This document shows positions 19,857-30,436 of a stretch of 64,000 nt of DNA, piece after piece. The DNA comes from Casimicrobiaceae bacterium (lineage in GTDB: Bacteria > Pseudomonadota > Gammaproteobacteria > Burkholderiales > Casimicrobiaceae): contig JAPKHK010000001.1 of the NCBI GenBank assembly GCA_026646885.1, forward strand, positions 496,001-560,000, written 5' to 3'. Under the pieces are notes generated by a model. That model ran no database searches. It had not been told where the DNA came from and was given only the letters and a program-made list of their open reading frames with translations. The number at the start of each line of letters is the position of its first letter. The first letter of the stretch is position 1. The position numbers and the translations under genes are program-made.

Positions 19857-20641
19857 GAAGGCTGCGCTGGGCGGGGATGTTGGGCCTGACGCTGAGTCTG
19901 GGCATCGTGGCTTGGGTGCTCGCCTACTGGTTTTGGCATTGGGCGGCGCCACGGCCCACGGCGATGGCTATTGCCTTGCCTGACAATGCAGTTTTGGCTG
20001 ATGCCGCCCTGTTTGGGTTCGCTGCCACGACGAGCGGCGAAGCGGCGCCGGCTGCGGTGGCTGCCACATCGGGTGACTGGCGCCTCGTCGGCGTGCTGGC
20101 GCAAGTTGGCGGCGGCGGCTGGGCGCTGCTCAGACGGGGGGATGGCAGTGTGAAGCTGCTGCGAGAGGGTGCAGAACTCGCCGGCGAGTTGCGCCTGGAG
20201 AGGGTGTTCCCGACTGCGATCGAGATCTCCAAGAACGGCGTGCGCCGTTCCTTGAATTTGCCGGCGCTGGCACACGCCTCGACGACCTCAGGGGGGGGCG
20301 GGAAATGTCCGCTGAGCGCAGAGGAGCGCCGCCGCGCCTATTTCGTCCGGCCGGAGTTGCTCCCGGGGCTCGCCCAGAGCCTCGAAGCGGCGCGCAAGCT
20401 CTTTCGGCAAGACGGCCAGGGCTGGATCGTGACGGCCAGCGACCCGACGCTCTCCGCACTGGGTTTCGCTGCCGGTGATCGCGTCGAGAAAGGCAATGGC
20501 GTGCCCTTGCTCACCGAAGATCTGCTCCGCACCGCGATCGTTGAACCCCTGCTGCAAAATCGGGTCCTGCGCTTGAGCGGTGCTCGCGCCACCAAGCCGC
20601 GAGAGTGGATTTTCGTCAACGCGGCCTTGTGCGGACCCTAG
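19853..20641 (+). CDS. GspC-like type II secretion protein (orphan)
   Basis: This 262-residue protein has one N-terminal membrane helix (about residues 7-30). A GspC homology region follows (DWRLVGVLAQVGGGGWALL, then a VKLLREGAEL stretch at about residues 75-140). A C-terminal PDZ-like region contains LSALGFAAGDRVEKGNG and LLTEDLLRTAIV. GspC links the inner-membrane platform to the outer-membrane secretin in type II secretion. No other gsp gene is in the window, and the gene is coupled to a DMT transporter by an ATGA overlap. Its true partner is therefore uncertain. Confidence 0.65.
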   Translation: MRRLRWAGMLGLTLSLGIVAWVLAYWFWHWAAPRPTAMAIALPDNAVLADAALFGFAATTSGEAAPAAVAATSGDWRLVGVLAQVGGGGWALLRRGDGSVKLLREGAELAGELRLERVFPTAIEISKNGVRRSLNLPALAHASTTSGGGGKCPLSAEERRRAYFVRPELLPGLAQSLEAARKLFRQDGQGWIVTASDPTLSALGFAAGDRVEKGNGVPLLTEDLLRTAIVEPLLQNRVLRLSGARATKPREWIFVNAALCGP

Positions 20642-20653
20642 CCGTGCGGTGTA

Positions 20654-21316
20654 TCAATCGAGGTGCTTGAGCACGTCCCCGACGCAATCCACGATTCCGA
20701 TCGAGGGCCAGTTTTCCGGCCGCTCGCCGGCGCCGATATATCCGTAGCGCGCAACCAAGCCGCGCATACCCGCTTCGCGTGCGGCCTGCATATCGCGTTC
20801 ACCATCTCCAACATAAACGCACCGCGCGGGCGGCACGGCGAGGGTCTTCGCCGCGAAGCGCAGCGGCTCGGGGTGCGGCTTGGGAAAAGGGGTGGTGTCA
20901 CCGCAGACCACGCAACCGGCGCGCTGGCGCAGGCCGAGCCTATCCAGGAGCGGAAACGTGAGGTATTCGACCTTGTTGGTTACGATACCCCAACGCAGGC
21001 CGCGCGCCTCGATTTCGCTCAGAAGCCGCGCGGCTCCGTCGAACAAGCGCGAGTGCACGCACAGCGCATCCTCATATAGTTCTAGAAAAGCTTGGCGCAG
21101 CGGGCCAAAACGCTCATCTTCCGGCGCGACCCCGAAGCCTTGTGCCAGCAATCCGCGGGCGCCGTGCGAGGCGTATGGGCGCAACGTCGCCAGCGCCATG
21201 GGCTCAAGGCCGTGACGCACGCGCAGACGGTTTAGGGCCGTGGCGAGATCCGCCGCGGTATCGGCCAGAGTGCCGTCGAGGTCAAAGAGCACCGCTGCGA
21301 TCGGAGGATCAACCAC
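20654..21316 (-). CDS. gph: phosphoglycolate phosphatase
   Basis: This HAD-superfamily hydrolase of 220 residues removes phosphate from 2-phosphoglycolate, formed by Rubisco oxygenation or DNA repair. Motif I is [16 protein letters not shown], motif II is GIVTNK and motifs III/IV are KPHPEPL and [12 protein letters not shown]. The GTG start at 21316 overlaps the ubiG stop by 8 bp (GTGGTTGA), a typical coupled arrangement; an ATG at 21358 is an alternative. It is third in the mtaD-ubiG-gph operon. Its 3' end converges on the GspC-like gene with a 12-bp gap. Confidence 0.9.
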   Translation of the reverse strand: MVDPPIAAVLFDLDGTLADTAADLATALNRLRVRHGLEPMALATLRPYASHGARGLLAQGFGVAPEDERFGPLRQAFLELYEDALCVHSRLFDGAARLLSEIEARGLRWGIVTNKVEYLTFPLLDRLGLRQRAGCVVCGDTTPFPKPHPEPLRFAAKTLAVPPARCVYVGDGERDMQAAREAGMRGLVARYGYIGAGERPENWPSIGIVDCVGDVLKHLD

Positions 21317-22016
21317 GGCGGCAGACGAGGATATAGTTGACCGAGGTATCTTCGCCAAGGCGGTACTGGCCGGAAAAAGGATTGTAGCTCATGCCTCTGA
21401 GCGCAACGGTTTCCAGGCTGGCGTCGCGCGCGAAGCCAGCGAGTTCCGCCGGGCGCAGGAACTTCGCGTAATCATGGGTGCCCTTGGGCAACAGACCGAG
21501 GACATATTCCGCGCCGATGACGGCAAATAAGTAGGATTTTGGGCTTCGATTCAGCGTGGCGAAAACGAGTGTTGCCCCTGGCTTGGCCAGGCGCGCGCAC
21601 GCAGCCACGGTGGTTGCCGGGGCGGGCACGTGCTCCAGCATTTCCATGCAAGTGACAAGATCGAAACTGGCCGCTTCGGTTTCAGCCAGTTCCTCCGCGG
21701 CAGTCAGGCGGTAGTCTATTTGTGCGCCGGTTTCCAACGCGTGCAGCTTGGCGACGCCCAGCGCCTTCTCGGACAAATCGATGCCCGTCACCGCGGCGCC
21801 GCACCGAGCCATCGCCTCGGATAGCAACCCACCGCCGCAGCCAACGTCGAGCGCTCTCTTTCCTGCCAGACCGCCGGCGACGCTCTCGATGTATCCCAAG
21901 CGCAAGGGGTTGATATCGTGTAAAGGTTTGAATTCGCTGGTCGGATCCCACCAGCGGTGGGCGAGCTTGCTAAATTTGGCGAGCTCCGCCGGATCGGCAT
22001 TGCTGGACGCATTCAT
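21309..22016 (-). CDS. ubiG: ubiquinone biosynthesis O-methyltransferase
   Basis: This 235-residue SAM-dependent enzyme performs both O-methylations in ubiquinone synthesis. The N-terminus [31 protein letters not shown] is diagnostic of UbiG. The SAM motif is [16 protein letters not shown], and the C-terminal [22 protein letters not shown] is also typical. It overlaps mtaD by 4 bp upstream and gph by 8 bp downstream. It shows that the host uses ubiquinone. Confidence 0.95.
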   Translation of the reverse strand: MNASSNADPAELAKFSKLAHRWWDPTSEFKPLHDINPLRLGYIESVAGGLAGKRALDVGCGGGLLSEAMARCGAAVTGIDLSEKALGVAKLHALETGAQIDYRLTAAEELAETEAASFDLVTCMEMLEHVPAPATTVAACARLAKPGATLVFATLNRSPKSYLFAVIGAEYVLGLLPKGTHDYAKFLRPAELAGFARDASLETVALRGMSYNPFSGQYRLGEDTSVNYILVCRRG

Positions 22017-23326
22017 CGCAGACGTTCCTGCCAGTAGATGGCTCGGCTCCTCAGTTCATCATCGGGCACACGGATGAGAGCGCCCCGGGCGAGAACGCGT
22101 TCCCCAGCGACCCAAACTTCGCTGACTTCCCTGCGGCTGGCCGCATAGACCAGGTGTGAGATCGGGTCGAAACAGGGCATGAGTTCGATCGCTCCGAAGT
22201 CGACCGCAATGAGGTCCGCGGACTTTTCTGGTTCGATCGAGCCGATTTCCGCATCCCAGCCCAGGGCCTCGGCGCCTCCGAGGGTGGCGGCGCGCAGGGC
22301 GACGTGAGCGGGCATGGCGGCCGGATCACCGCTGCTTCCTTTTGCCAGCAGCGCGGCCACGCGCATCTCCTCGAAGAGATCAAGGCGATTGTTGCTGGCC
22401 GCGCCGTCCGTCCCCAGAGCAACATTCAAGCCAGCTTCGAGCATCGCCCGTAGCGGAGCGATGCCGCTGGCGAGCTTGAGATTCGAACTCGGGCAATGGA
22501 TGGCACTCCCGCCACGATCTCTGAGGTCGGCGATTTCCGCGGCGTTGAGATGCACCGCATGTATGGCCTGGAATCCGGGCCCGACGGCTCCTAGATCAAC
22601 GAGCCGTTGCAGCGGCCGCTTGCCGCAGGTCTGAAGGCTATCCTGGATTTCTTGCGCGGTTTCGTGGAGATGGATCTGCACCGGCAGGTTGATCTGCTCA
22701 GCGTAGGTCACGATTCGCGCGATCGTGGCGTCACTCACGGTATAGGGGGCGTGGGGCGCCAAGGCAAAGGCGAGCAGGTTGTCACCGCGGAACGCGTCAC
22801 GCATAGCCAGGCCCTTGCTCAGGTAATCGGCCGGATCGGCGGCGTAGGGCGTGGGAAAGTCCAGAACTGCGAGGCCGATCATGGCTCGCATCCCGGCGCG
22901 GCGGAGCGCGGTCGCCGTCGCCTCGGGGAAGAAATACATGTCGTTGCTGCAGGTGATGCCACCGCGCAGCATTTCCGCGGCCGCCAGCAAGCTGCCGTCA
23001 GCGACGAACTCCGCGGAGACATGCGCGCCCTCGCGCGGCCAAATGTGCTCCCGGAGCCAACGATCCAACGGCAGATCGTCGGCGACGCCGCGCAGCAGCG
23101 TCATCGCTGCATGGCCGTGCGCATTCACCAGGCCGGGGAGCAGGACGTGATTGGGAAAGGTCTCGACGGCACGGGCGGAAAATGCACCTTCCGCTTCGCT
23201 GGTGGGCAGCACCGCGATGATGCGTCCGCGCGCGATGAGCACGCTATGGTTTTCGAGTACACCACCCGGGTTGATCGGGATGACCCAGCGCGCATCGAGG
23301 CGCAGGTCGGCGGGGGTGGGGGTCAT
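22013..23326 (-). CDS. mtaD: 5-methylthioadenosine / S-adenosylhomocysteine deaminase (TRZ/ATZ family)
   Basis: This 437-residue amidohydrolase deaminates methylthioadenosine to methylthioinosine. Metal ligands and family motifs are visible: [53 protein letters not shown] and [11 protein letters not shown]. The ATG at 23326 matches the family start. It heads the mtaD-ubiG-gph operon, the order also known near gyrA in Pseudomonas. The ompA terminator sits directly upstream, so its promoter must lie within about 60 bp or inside ompA. Confidence 0.85.
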   Translation of the reverse strand: MTPTPADLRLDARWVIPINPGGVLENHSVLIARGRIIAVLPTSEAEGAFSARAVETFPNHVLLPGLVNAHGHAAMTLLRGVADDLPLDRWLREHIWPREGAHVSAEFVADGSLLAAAEMLRGGITCSNDMYFFPEATATALRRAGMRAMIGLAVLDFPTPYAADPADYLSKGLAMRDAFRGDNLLAFALAPHAPYTVSDATIARIVTYAEQINLPVQIHLHETAQEIQDSLQTCGKRPLQRLVDLGAVGPGFQAIHAVHLNAAEIADLRDRGGSAIHCPSSNLKLASGIAPLRAMLEAGLNVALGTDGAASNNRLDLFEEMRVAALLAKGSSGDPAAMPAHVALRAATLGGAEALGWDAEIGSIEPEKSADLIAVDFGAIELMPCFDPISHLVYAASRREVSEVWVAGERVLARGALIRVPDDELRSRAIYWQERLR

Positions 23327-23335
23327 GGGTGCAGG

Positions 23336-23365
23336 AACAAAAAGGCCCCGCATTGCGAGGCCTTT
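23336..23365 (-). terminator. intrinsic terminator of the OmpA-family gene
   Basis: On the minus strand AAAGGCC and GGCCTTT pair around a GC-rich inner stem and are followed by TTTTTG. It lies 23 bp after the OmpA-family stop codon and just before mtaD, so ompA is probably a single-gene transcript. Confidence 0.8.
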
Positions 23366-23387
23366 CCGTGGTCGGAGCGAAGCGGGC

Positions 23388-24107
23388 TTATTTCTTGATC
23401 GCTTCGGCCTTGACTTCGACCTCGACACGACGATGCGGCTGCAAGCAGGCGATCAGATCCTTGCGCTTGGTCTGGTCGCATTTCACGCCGGGAACTGGCT
23501 GAGTCTTGCCCATGCCAAGCGTCTCGATCTTCTCCTTGGGCACGCCGCCAGCCACCAAATACTCGCGAACGGCATTGGCGCGCCGCTCGGAGAGCTTCTG
23601 GTTGTACGCCTGAGAACCCAGCCGGTCGGTGTGGCCGGTCACGAGCACCAGATCAAGCTTTTGCACGTCCTTGAGCTTGCCGATGACCTCGGTATCCAAA
23701 GCCTTCTTGCCTTCCGGCCTGAGGATGGCTTTGTCGAAGTCGAACAAAGCCTTGGAGGAAAGCGTGATCTTCAGCACCTGCGGCTTGGTCGGTTCGGCAG
23801 CCTTGGATGGCTCGGCCGACGCTGTCGGCTTGGGCGGTTCGGCAACTTTGGGCGGTTCGGCCGGCTTGGGCGGTTCGGCTTTCTTGACTAGGTCCGGATC
23901 GCATTCGGCGATGGCCATGGCGGGCGTCCAGAAGCCGGTGCGCCAGCAGAGGTTGGTGCCGCTGCGCACGATGTTGGGGTTGGGTTTTCCGGCATTGTCC
24001 AGCACATAGCCGCTATTCTTGGGATCGGCCTGCGCTACCGCCAGGCCCGAGCACAGCGAGGCGACGGCAATGCCGCTCAATACGCCAGCCAGCAAAGGAA
24101 GTTTCAT
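23388..24107 (-). CDS. OmpA-family outer membrane / peptidoglycan-binding protein
   Basis: This 239-residue protein has a signal peptide (MKLPLLAGVLSGIAVASLCSG, cut near AVAQA). A short domain containing NLCWRTGFWTPAMAIAECDPD follows, the pattern seen in betaproteobacterial OmpA. A Pro/Glu/Lys repeat linker (residues about 75-108) leads to a C-terminal OmpA domain with LFDFDKAILRPEGKKALD and VTGHTDRLGSQAYNQKLSERRA, which binds peptidoglycan. The N-terminal 8-strand barrel of E. coli OmpA is absent. AAGGGG lies 7 nt before the ATG at 24107. It is usually a very abundant protein in this group. Confidence 0.88.
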   Translation of the reverse strand: MKLPLLAGVLSGIAVASLCSGLAVAQADPKNSGYVLDNAGKPNPNIVRSGTNLCWRTGFWTPAMAIAECDPDLVKKAEPPKPAEPPKVAEPPKPTASAEPSKAAEPTKPQVLKITLSSKALFDFDKAILRPEGKKALDTEVIGKLKDVQKLDLVLVTGHTDRLGSQAYNQKLSERRANAVREYLVAGGVPKEKIETLGMGKTQPVPGVKCDQTKRKDLIACLQPHRRVEVEVKAEAIKK

Positions 24108-24465
24108 TGTTTTGCCCCTTAAAACGAAAATGAAGGTCGTCCGAAAGCACAAATCGGCTTTTCCTGCGCCGGCAGCACGGCCCCTAAAAAACCCATCCGC
24201 TAGCGCTGCCTGCGGCGGTCTAACGGGCGGACTATAGCACAGCGAATGGACTGTTGCCAAACAGGCCCGGCGGGCCGGAGCGTGTCACTTCGGCATGCTG
24301 CTTCGTGAGCGCGGTGAAGACAGCAACGAGTCGTGCTGACGGCTCTTGGGGAAGCCTCACGCGAGCGCGGCGCTCGTGCTAAAATCTCTTGTTTTGAGCA
24401 ACCGCTGGATTACCTTCGGTGGGTCGCTCTTTCCCCCGCAGATTCAGGCCGCAAGCAGATCATCC
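24108..24465. promoter_or_regulatory. 358-bp divergent intergenic region between ompA and gyrA
   Basis: No gene is seen here. The left part is the ompA leader (about 115 nt), which contains a small GC hairpin followed by a run of six T on the minus strand (24186-24191). The ompA promoter candidate lies at 24231-24260. On the gyrA side, TAAAAT at 24380-24385 could be a -10 box about 80 bp before the gyrA start, but no matching -35 is evident. Confidence 0.4.
24231..24260 (-). promoter_or_regulatory. sigma-70-type promoter of the OmpA-family gene
   Basis: On the minus strand TTGGCA (24255-24260) and TATAGT (24231-24236) are separated by 18 bp. That is close to the sigma-70 consensus, and it is the best promoter match noticed in the intergenic regions examined. 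It would give a leader of about 115 nt. Confidence 0.55.
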
Positions 24466-27021
24466 ATGGAGCAGTTCGCAAAAGAAACCCTCCCCGTCAG
24501 CCTCGAAGCCGAAATGCGCCATTCTTACCTCGATTATGCGATGAGCGTAATCGTGGGGCGCGCCCTGCCGGACGTGCGTGACGGGCTCAAGCCGGTGCAT
24601 CGCCGCGTGCTTTTTGCCATGCACGAGGCCAACAATCTCTGGAACCGACCCTACGTGAAGTGCGCCCGGGTCGTAGGTGACGTGCTCGGTAAATACCACC
24701 CGCACGGTGACTCGGCCACCTACGAGGCGCTGGTCCGCATGGTGCAGCATTTTTCCCTGCGCTACCCCTTGATCGATGGCCAGGGCAACTTCGGCTCCGT
24801 CGACGGCGACGCCCCCGCCGCCTATCGCTACACCGAATGCCGGCTGCGCAAAATCTCGGGGGAAATACTCGCCGACATCGACCAGGAAACCGTCGATTTC
24901 GTACCCAACTACGACGGCAAGGAAATGGAACCGACGGTCCTGCCGACCCGGATTCCCAACCTTCTGGTCAACGGCTCTGCGGGCATCGCCGTGGGCATGG
25001 CTACCAATATCCCACCGCACAATCTGCGCGAAGTGGTCGATGCCTGCTTGGCGCTACTGAAGCAACCCGAGTTGGGTGTGGATGAGCTAAACGACATCAT
25101 TCCCGCACCGGACTTCCCCACCGCGGGCATCATATACGGCACTGACGGGATCAAGGAGGCCTACCGCACCGGACGCGGGCGAGTCATCATCCGCGCCCGC
25201 ACGCACGTCGAGGATCTCGAAAAGGGCAACCGCCAGGCGATCATCGTCGATGAATTGCCTTACCAGGTCAACAAAGCCAATCTGCTCGCCCGCATCGGCG
25301 AACTGGTGCGCGAAAAGAAGATCGACGGCATCGCCGACCTGCGTGACGAATCCGACAAGTCCGGCATGCGCGTGGTTATCGAGTTGAAGCGCGCGGAAAT
25401 GCCGGAGATCGTGCTCAACAATCTCTTCAAGCAGACGCAGCTGCAAGATAGCTTCGGGATCAATGCGGTCGCGCTGGTTGATGGCCAACCGCGGCTCTTG
25501 AATCTTAAGCAGCTCCTGGAGTGTTTTCTGCTTCATCGCCGCGAAGTGGTGGAGCGCCGCACCCGCTATCAGCTGCGCAAAGCACGGGAGCGTGGCCACA
25601 TTCTGGAAGGTCTCGCCGTGGCATTGTCCAACGTCGACGAGATCATCGCCTTGATCAAGGCCGCGCCCACGCCGGGCGAGGCCAAAGTCCAGCTCATGGG
25701 GCGGCGCTGGCGCTCACCCCTGGTCGAAGAGATGCTGCGCCGCGCTGACGCCGAAGCGTCGCGCCCCGAGGGCTTGTCCGCCGAGTTTGGCTGGACAGGC
25801 AAGGGCAAGGAGGGCGGGTATCATTTGTCCGAGGTTCAGGCGCAAGCGATCCTGGAATTGCGCCTGGCGCGCCTCACCGGCTTGGAGCAGGACAAGATCG
25901 TTGGGGAATACCGGGAAGTCATGGCGCAGATCGCCGATCTCCTCGACATACTTGCCAAGACCGCTCGCGTGACGGAGATCATCGCCAACGAACTCCACAC
26001 CGTGCGCGAACAGTTCGGGGACGAGCGGCGTTCGCAGATACTCGCCCAAGGCGAGGAGCTGTCGATGGAAGATCTCATCACGCCGGCCGACATGGTGGTG
26101 ACGCTCACCCACGGCGGTTACGTCAAGGCCCAGCCGATCGATGAATATCGGGCGCAGAAGCGGGGCGGGAGGGGCAAGCAAGCCGCGGCGACCAAGGAAG
26201 ACGACTTCATCGATCAGCTTTTCATTGCCAACACCCACGATTTCATCCTCTGCTTTTCCAATCGCGGCCGCGTGTACTGGCTTAAGGTGTACAACGTGCC
26301 GCAGGGCGGGCGGTCCAGTCGCGGCAAGCCGATCAACAACCTCGTTCCGCTGGACGATGACGAGAAGATCACGGCCATCCTGCCGGTGAAAGAGTTCTCC
26401 GAGACCCAGCACGTCTTCATGGCCACGGCTCTGGGCACGGTGAAGAAGACGCCGCTATCCGAGTTTTCCCGGCCACGGCCCTCGGGGATCATCGCGGTCG
26501 GCTTGGACGAGGGCGACTACCTCATCGGTGTGGCACTGACCGACGGTTCGCATGACGTGATGCTCTTCTCCGACGGTGGCAAGGCAGTGCGATTCGATGA
26601 GGACGACGTGCGCCCGATGGGCCGCGCCGCGCATGGTGTGCGGGGCATGAAGTTGGCCGAGGGCCAGACGGTTATTGCCCTGCTGGTCGCCGACGGCGAG
26701 AATCAGGCCGTGCTTACCGCAACCGAGAATGGCTACGGCAAGCGCACGCCAATCGTGGAATACACGCGCCATGCGCGTGCGACCCAAGGCATGATCGCCA
26801 TTCAGACATCGGCTCGCAATGGCAAGGTCGTGGCCGCCACCCTGGTAAGCTCGGACGATGAAATCATGCTCATCACCACCGGTGGTGTCCTGATTCGCAC
26901 TCGCGCCAACGAAATCCGCGAGATGAGCCGGGCCACCCAAGGCGTCACACTCATTAACCTTGGGCCCGGCGAGCGCCTCGCGGGCCTGGGCAAGGTGGTC
27001 GAGACGGACGAGGAAGCCTGA
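24466..27021 (+). CDS. gyrA: DNA gyrase subunit A
   Basis: This 851-residue type II topoisomerase subunit breaks and rejoins DNA to introduce negative supercoils. The catalytic Tyr lies in [10 protein letters not shown]. The quinolone-resistance region reads [15 protein letters not shown], with the sensitive-type Ser at the E. coli 83 position and Glu at the 87 position. A C-terminal beta-pinwheel with the GyrA box (QKRGGRGKQ) distinguishes it from ParC. The start is the ATG at 24466 ([25 protein letters not shown] split across the start region). It is followed 30 bp later by serC, a common betaproteobacterial order. Confidence 0.96.
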   Translation: MEQFAKETLPVSLEAEMRHSYLDYAMSVIVGRALPDVRDGLKPVHRRVLFAMHEANNLWNRPYVKCARVVGDVLGKYHPHGDSATYEALVRMVQHFSLRYPLIDGQGNFGSVDGDAPAAYRYTECRLRKISGEILADIDQETVDFVPNYDGKEMEPTVLPTRIPNLLVNGSAGIAVGMATNIPPHNLREVVDACLALLKQPELGVDELNDIIPAPDFPTAGIIYGTDGIKEAYRTGRGRVIIRARTHVEDLEKGNRQAIIVDELPYQVNKANLLARIGELVREKKIDGIADLRDESDKSGMRVVIELKRAEMPEIVLNNLFKQTQLQDSFGINAVALVDGQPRLLNLKQLLECFLLHRREVVERRTRYQLRKARERGHILEGLAVALSNVDEIIALIKAAPTPGEAKVQLMGRRWRSPLVEEMLRRADAEASRPEGLSAEFGWTGKGKEGGYHLSEVQAQAILELRLARLTGLEQDKIVGEYREVMAQIADLLDILAKTARVTEIIANELHTVREQFGDERRSQILAQGEELSMEDLITPADMVVTLTHGGYVKAQPIDEYRAQKRGGRGKQAAATKEDDFIDQLFIANTHDFILCFSNRGRVYWLKVYNVPQGGRSSRGKPINNLVPLDDDEKITAILPVKEFSETQHVFMATALGTVKKTPLSEFSRPRPSGIIAVGLDEGDYLIGVALTDGSHDVMLFSDGGKAVRFDEDDVRPMGRAAHGVRGMKLAEGQTVIALLVADGENQAVLTATENGYGKRTPIVEYTRHARATQGMIAIQTSARNGKVVAATLVSSDDEIMLITTGGVLIRTRANEIREMSRATQGVTLINLGPGERLAGLGKVVETDEEA

Positions 27022-27051
27022 TCGGCACGAGTTTCAACAGCGGAGCCACAA

Positions 27052-28134
27052 ATGAATCGCGTCATCAATTTTAGTGCGGGACCGGCGGCGCTGCCGGTGG
27101 AAGTGCTCAAGCGCGCGGCGGAAGAAATGCTCGATTGGCACGGCAGCGGCATGTCGGTCATGGAGATGAGCCATCGCGGCAAGGAATTCATCAGCATCGC
27201 GGAAAAGGCGGAAGCCGATCTGCGCGAGCTGATGGGCGTCTCCGCCGACTACAAAGTTTTGTTCCTGCAAGGGGGAGCGATCGCGCAGAATGCCATTGTC
27301 CCAATGAATCTCCTGCGTGGGCGGAACACGGCGGACTACGTCAATACCGGCGAATGGTCCAAGAAATCGATCAAGGAAGCCAAGAAATACTGCGCCGTCA
27401 ACGTGGTCGCTAGCGCGGAAGACCGAAACTTCACCTATATCCCGCCGCAGCAGGACTGGAAGCTTTCCAAAGACGCGGCTTACGTGCACATCTGCGCCAA
27501 CGAGACCATCGGCGGCGTGGAGTACCACTGGGTGCCTGATACTGGCGACGTGCCGCTGGTGGCCGATATGTCTTCCAACATCCTCTCGCGCCCTGTGGAC
27601 GTCAGCAAGTTCGGGCTCATTTACGCTGGGGCGCAGAAGAATATCGGCCCGGCGGGACTCACGCTGGTGATTGTGCGCAGCGATCTGATCGGTCAGGCGT
27701 TGCCCATTACTCCCTCGGTTTTCGATTACAAGCAGCAGGCGGACAGCGACTCGATGCTCAACACGCCATCGACCTACGGCATTTATATCGCCGGTCTGGT
27801 CTTTGAATGGCTCAAAGCCCAGGGTGGGCTGGCTGCGATCGAGCGCCACAACATCGCCAAGGCTCAGGTGCTGTACGATTTCCTCGATCAGAGCGCGTTT
27901 TATCAGAGCCCGGTGCACAGGGCGGATCGTTCGCGCATGAACGTGCCATTTCGACTGCCGTCCGAAGACATGGACGAGGAATTTCTCAAGGGCGCCAAAG
28001 CGCGTGGCATGGTGCAACTCAAAGGCCACCGCTCGGTGGGCGGAATGCGCGCCTCGATCTACAACGCCATGCCGATCGAGGGGGTGCAGGCGTTGGTGGA
28101 TTATCTGCGCGAGTTCGAAGCCAAGAAGGGCTGA
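27052..28134 (+). CDS. serC: phosphoserine aminotransferase
   Basis: This 360-residue PLP enzyme makes 3-phosphoserine from 3-phosphohydroxypyruvate and also serves pyridoxal phosphate synthesis. The N-terminus [12 protein letters not shown], the [17 protein letters not shown] segment ([17 protein letters not shown]) and the PLP lysine in [12 protein letters not shown] are diagnostic. The end [19 protein letters not shown] motif is also there ([17 protein letters not shown]). It is 3 bp from serA. Confidence 0.95.
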   Translation: MNRVINFSAGPAALPVEVLKRAAEEMLDWHGSGMSVMEMSHRGKEFISIAEKAEADLRELMGVSADYKVLFLQGGAIAQNAIVPMNLLRGRNTADYVNTGEWSKKSIKEAKKYCAVNVVASAEDRNFTYIPPQQDWKLSKDAAYVHICANETIGGVEYHWVPDTGDVPLVADMSSNILSRPVDVSKFGLIYAGAQKNIGPAGLTLVIVRSDLIGQALPITPSVFDYKQQADSDSMLNTPSTYGIYIAGLVFEWLKAQGGLAAIERHNIAKAQVLYDFLDQSAFYQSPVHRADRSRMNVPFRLPSEDMDEEFLKGAKARGMVQLKGHRSVGGMRASIYNAMPIEGVQALVDYLREFEAKKG

Positions 28135-28137
28135 ACC

Positions 28138-29322
28138 ATGAGCGAGCGCTTTCGCATTCTCACCCTCAACCAGATCGCACCGATTGGTCTGAAGCGCCTC
28201 CCTGAGAGCCACTACGTTTCGGGCAAAGAGTTATCCGCTCCCGATGCGATCCTGGTTCGTTCCCAGGACATGCACGCCATGACGATTCCCGATACAGTCA
28301 TGGCGATCGGTCGGGCGGGGGCAGGAACCAATAATATCCCCGTCGCGGCGATGAGCCAGCGCGGCGTTCCAGTTTTCAACGCGCCAGGAGCTAACGCCAA
28401 CGCGGTCAAGGAACTCGTGGTGGCGGGGATGCTCTTGGCCGCCCGCAATATTGTGCCCGCCGTCGATTTCGTGCGCGGCCTGGTCGGTGATGACAAGGTC
28501 CTGCATGAAAAGGTGGAGGAGGGGAAGAAGAATTTTGCCGGCGTCGAGTTGCCTGGTCACACACTTGGGGTCATCGGCCTTGGCAAGATCGGCGCCCTGG
28601 TGGCTGATTCCGGCATCAAATTGGGCATGCACGTCCTGGGTTTTGACCCGGAGATCACGGTCGATGCTGCCTGGAGCCTGCCGGCGCAGGTGCGCAAGGC
28701 GCATTCGGTGGAAGAGCTGCTGCGCGGCGCCCAGTTCGTTTCCGTCCACGTCCCTTTGGTTCCAGCGACACGCCGTCTGATCGATGCGCGCAAACTGGAT
28801 CTGCTCGCTCCTGGTGCCATCCTGCTCAACTTTGCCCGTGCCGAGGTGGTCGATGACGCAGCCGTCCTTCAGGCGCTCCAATCCAAGCGGCTGAAGTACT
28901 ACATCTGCGACTTTCCCGCCGAGCGGCTGCAGGGCCAGCCGGGCGTGGTTGCGTTGCCACACCTGGGTGCCTCGACCCGCGAAGCCGAAGACAATTCGGC
29001 GGTCATGGTGGTCGATCAAGTCCGCGACTACCTGGAAAACGGCAACATACGCAACGCGGTCAATTTCCCCGATGTGGCTATGGCGAGGGAGTCGCCATAC
29101 CGCATCGGCATCGCCAATTCCAACGTGCCGAACATGGTGGGGCAAATTTCCACGGCGCTCGCTGCGGCGAGCCTCAACATTCACAATATGTTGAACAAAT
29201 CCAAAGGTGATCTGGCCTACACGCTGGTGGATGTGGACAGCGCCGTGAGCGGTGGGGTCGTCGAGACGATCAAGCGCATCGATGGCGTGCTCGCGGTGCG
29301 CTATTTGCCCACAGGGATCTGA
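28138..29322 (+). CDS. serA: D-3-phosphoglycerate dehydrogenase
   Basis: This 394-residue NAD-dependent dehydrogenase starts serine synthesis. The NAD-binding motif GVIGLGKIGALVADSG is at about residue 142, and the active-site His is in VALPHLGASTREAEDNSA. A C-terminal ACT domain (residues about 320-394) follows. It lacks the long intervening domain of some SerA types, giving the short ACT-bearing form. It lies directly after serC, so the first two steps of the pathway are co-transcribed. Confidence 0.9.
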   Translation: MSERFRILTLNQIAPIGLKRLPESHYVSGKELSAPDAILVRSQDMHAMTIPDTVMAIGRAGAGTNNIPVAAMSQRGVPVFNAPGANANAVKELVVAGMLLAARNIVPAVDFVRGLVGDDKVLHEKVEEGKKNFAGVELPGHTLGVIGLGKIGALVADSGIKLGMHVLGFDPEITVDAAWSLPAQVRKAHSVEELLRGAQFVSVHVPLVPATRRLIDARKLDLLAPGAILLNFARAEVVDDAAVLQALQSKRLKYYICDFPAERLQGQPGVVALPHLGASTREAEDNSAVMVVDQVRDYLENGNIRNAVNFPDVAMARESPYRIGIANSNVPNMVGQISTALAAASLNIHNMLNKSKGDLAYTLVDVDSAVSGGVVETIKRIDGVLAVRYLPTGI

Positions 29323-29329
29323 TCGTGCC

Positions 29330-30415
29330 ATGACGGACGTGGACCAGAGCGCACTGGCGGCACACCGGGCGGAGATCGATCGGGTTGACCGGCTGCTGCT
29401 GCAGCTCTTGAGCGAGCGAGCGGGTCACGCGCGAGCCATTGGGCAAATCAAGGGCAGTACCGCAGCCTACCGGCCCGAGCGGGAGGCGCAGATCCTGCGC
29501 CGCGTCGCGCAGGAGAACCCGGGGCCCTTACCCGGGGAGGCCGTACAATACATCTTTCGCGCCATCATCAGCGCCTGCCTCGCCCTGGAGCGGCGCCTGC
29601 GCGTTGCTTATTTAGGTCCGCCGGGCACCTTCAGCCACGCGGCGGTGGAGAGGCATTTTGGCAATCTCCCGGAAGCGACTCCGGAAACCAGCATAGACGA
29701 AGTTTTTCGCGCGGTCGAAAGTGGTCGCGCCGACTACGCGGTGGTTCCGGTGGAGAACTCCACCGAAGGTGCAGTGGGCAGAACGCTGGATTTGATGCCG
29801 CAGGCGAGTCTGCGGGTCTGCGGGGAGATCGAACTCCGGGTGCAGCAAAACCTCTTGAGCCGCGCTACCGGTCTCGCGGCTGTCAAGCGCGTTTATTCCC
29901 ACCCGCAGTCGTTCGCTCAATGCCAAGATTGGCTCCTGCGCCACCTGCCTGGCGTGATTCGTCTGCCGGTTGCCAGCAATGCGGAGGCTGCGCGTCTTGC
30001 GGCCCAAGAAGTGGACACCGCAGCGATTGCGGGGGAAAACGCCGCGCTAATCTACGGCTTGAACGTCTTGGTGCCACATCTCGAGGATGAGCCTAACAAC
30101 ACCACGCGCTTTTGGATTCTCGGCGTACAGGATGTCGCGCCCTCAGGGCAGGATAAAACCTCGCTGGTGCTCTCCGCGCCGAACCGCCCCGGCGCCGTCT
30201 ATCATCTGCTCGAACCGTTTGCCCGCAACGGGGTGAGCATGACGCGACTCGAATCCCGCCCGGCCAAAGCCGGAACTTGGGAATACGTCTTCTTCGTCGA
30301 TGTCGAGGGCCATCAGAGTGATCCAAGTGTAGCGAAGGCCTTGGCCGAACTGCACCAAGCCACCGCCTACGTCAAAGTGCTGGGCTCTTATCCGGCGGCA
30401 CAGTTGTTAAAGTGA
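29330..30415 (+). CDS. pheA: bifunctional chorismate mutase / prephenate dehydratase
   Basis: This 361-residue enzyme converts chorismate to phenylpyruvate. An AroQ chorismate mutase domain (residues 1-90, RAEIDRVDRLLLQLLSERAGHARAIGQIKG) is followed by the prephenate dehydratase domain (RVAYLGPPGTFSHAAVERHF, VVPVENSTEGAVGRTLDLM). An ACT regulatory domain (NRPGAVYHLLEPFARNGVSMTRLESRP) ends it and normally senses phenylalanine. The ATG at 29330 follows serA by 7 bp. Confidence 0.95.
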   Translation: MTDVDQSALAAHRAEIDRVDRLLLQLLSERAGHARAIGQIKGSTAAYRPEREAQILRRVAQENPGPLPGEAVQYIFRAIISACLALERRLRVAYLGPPGTFSHAAVERHFGNLPEATPETSIDEVFRAVESGRADYAVVPVENSTEGAVGRTLDLMPQASLRVCGEIELRVQQNLLSRATGLAAVKRVYSHPQSFAQCQDWLLRHLPGVIRLPVASNAEAARLAAQEVDTAAIAGENAALIYGLNVLVPHLEDEPNNTTRFWILGVQDVAPSGQDKTSLVLSAPNRPGAVYHLLEPFARNGVSMTRLESRPAKAGTWEYVFFVDVEGHQSDPSVAKALAELHQATAYVKVLGSYPAAQLLK

Positions 30416-30436
30416 TTTATCTGAAAGGAATCGTAA

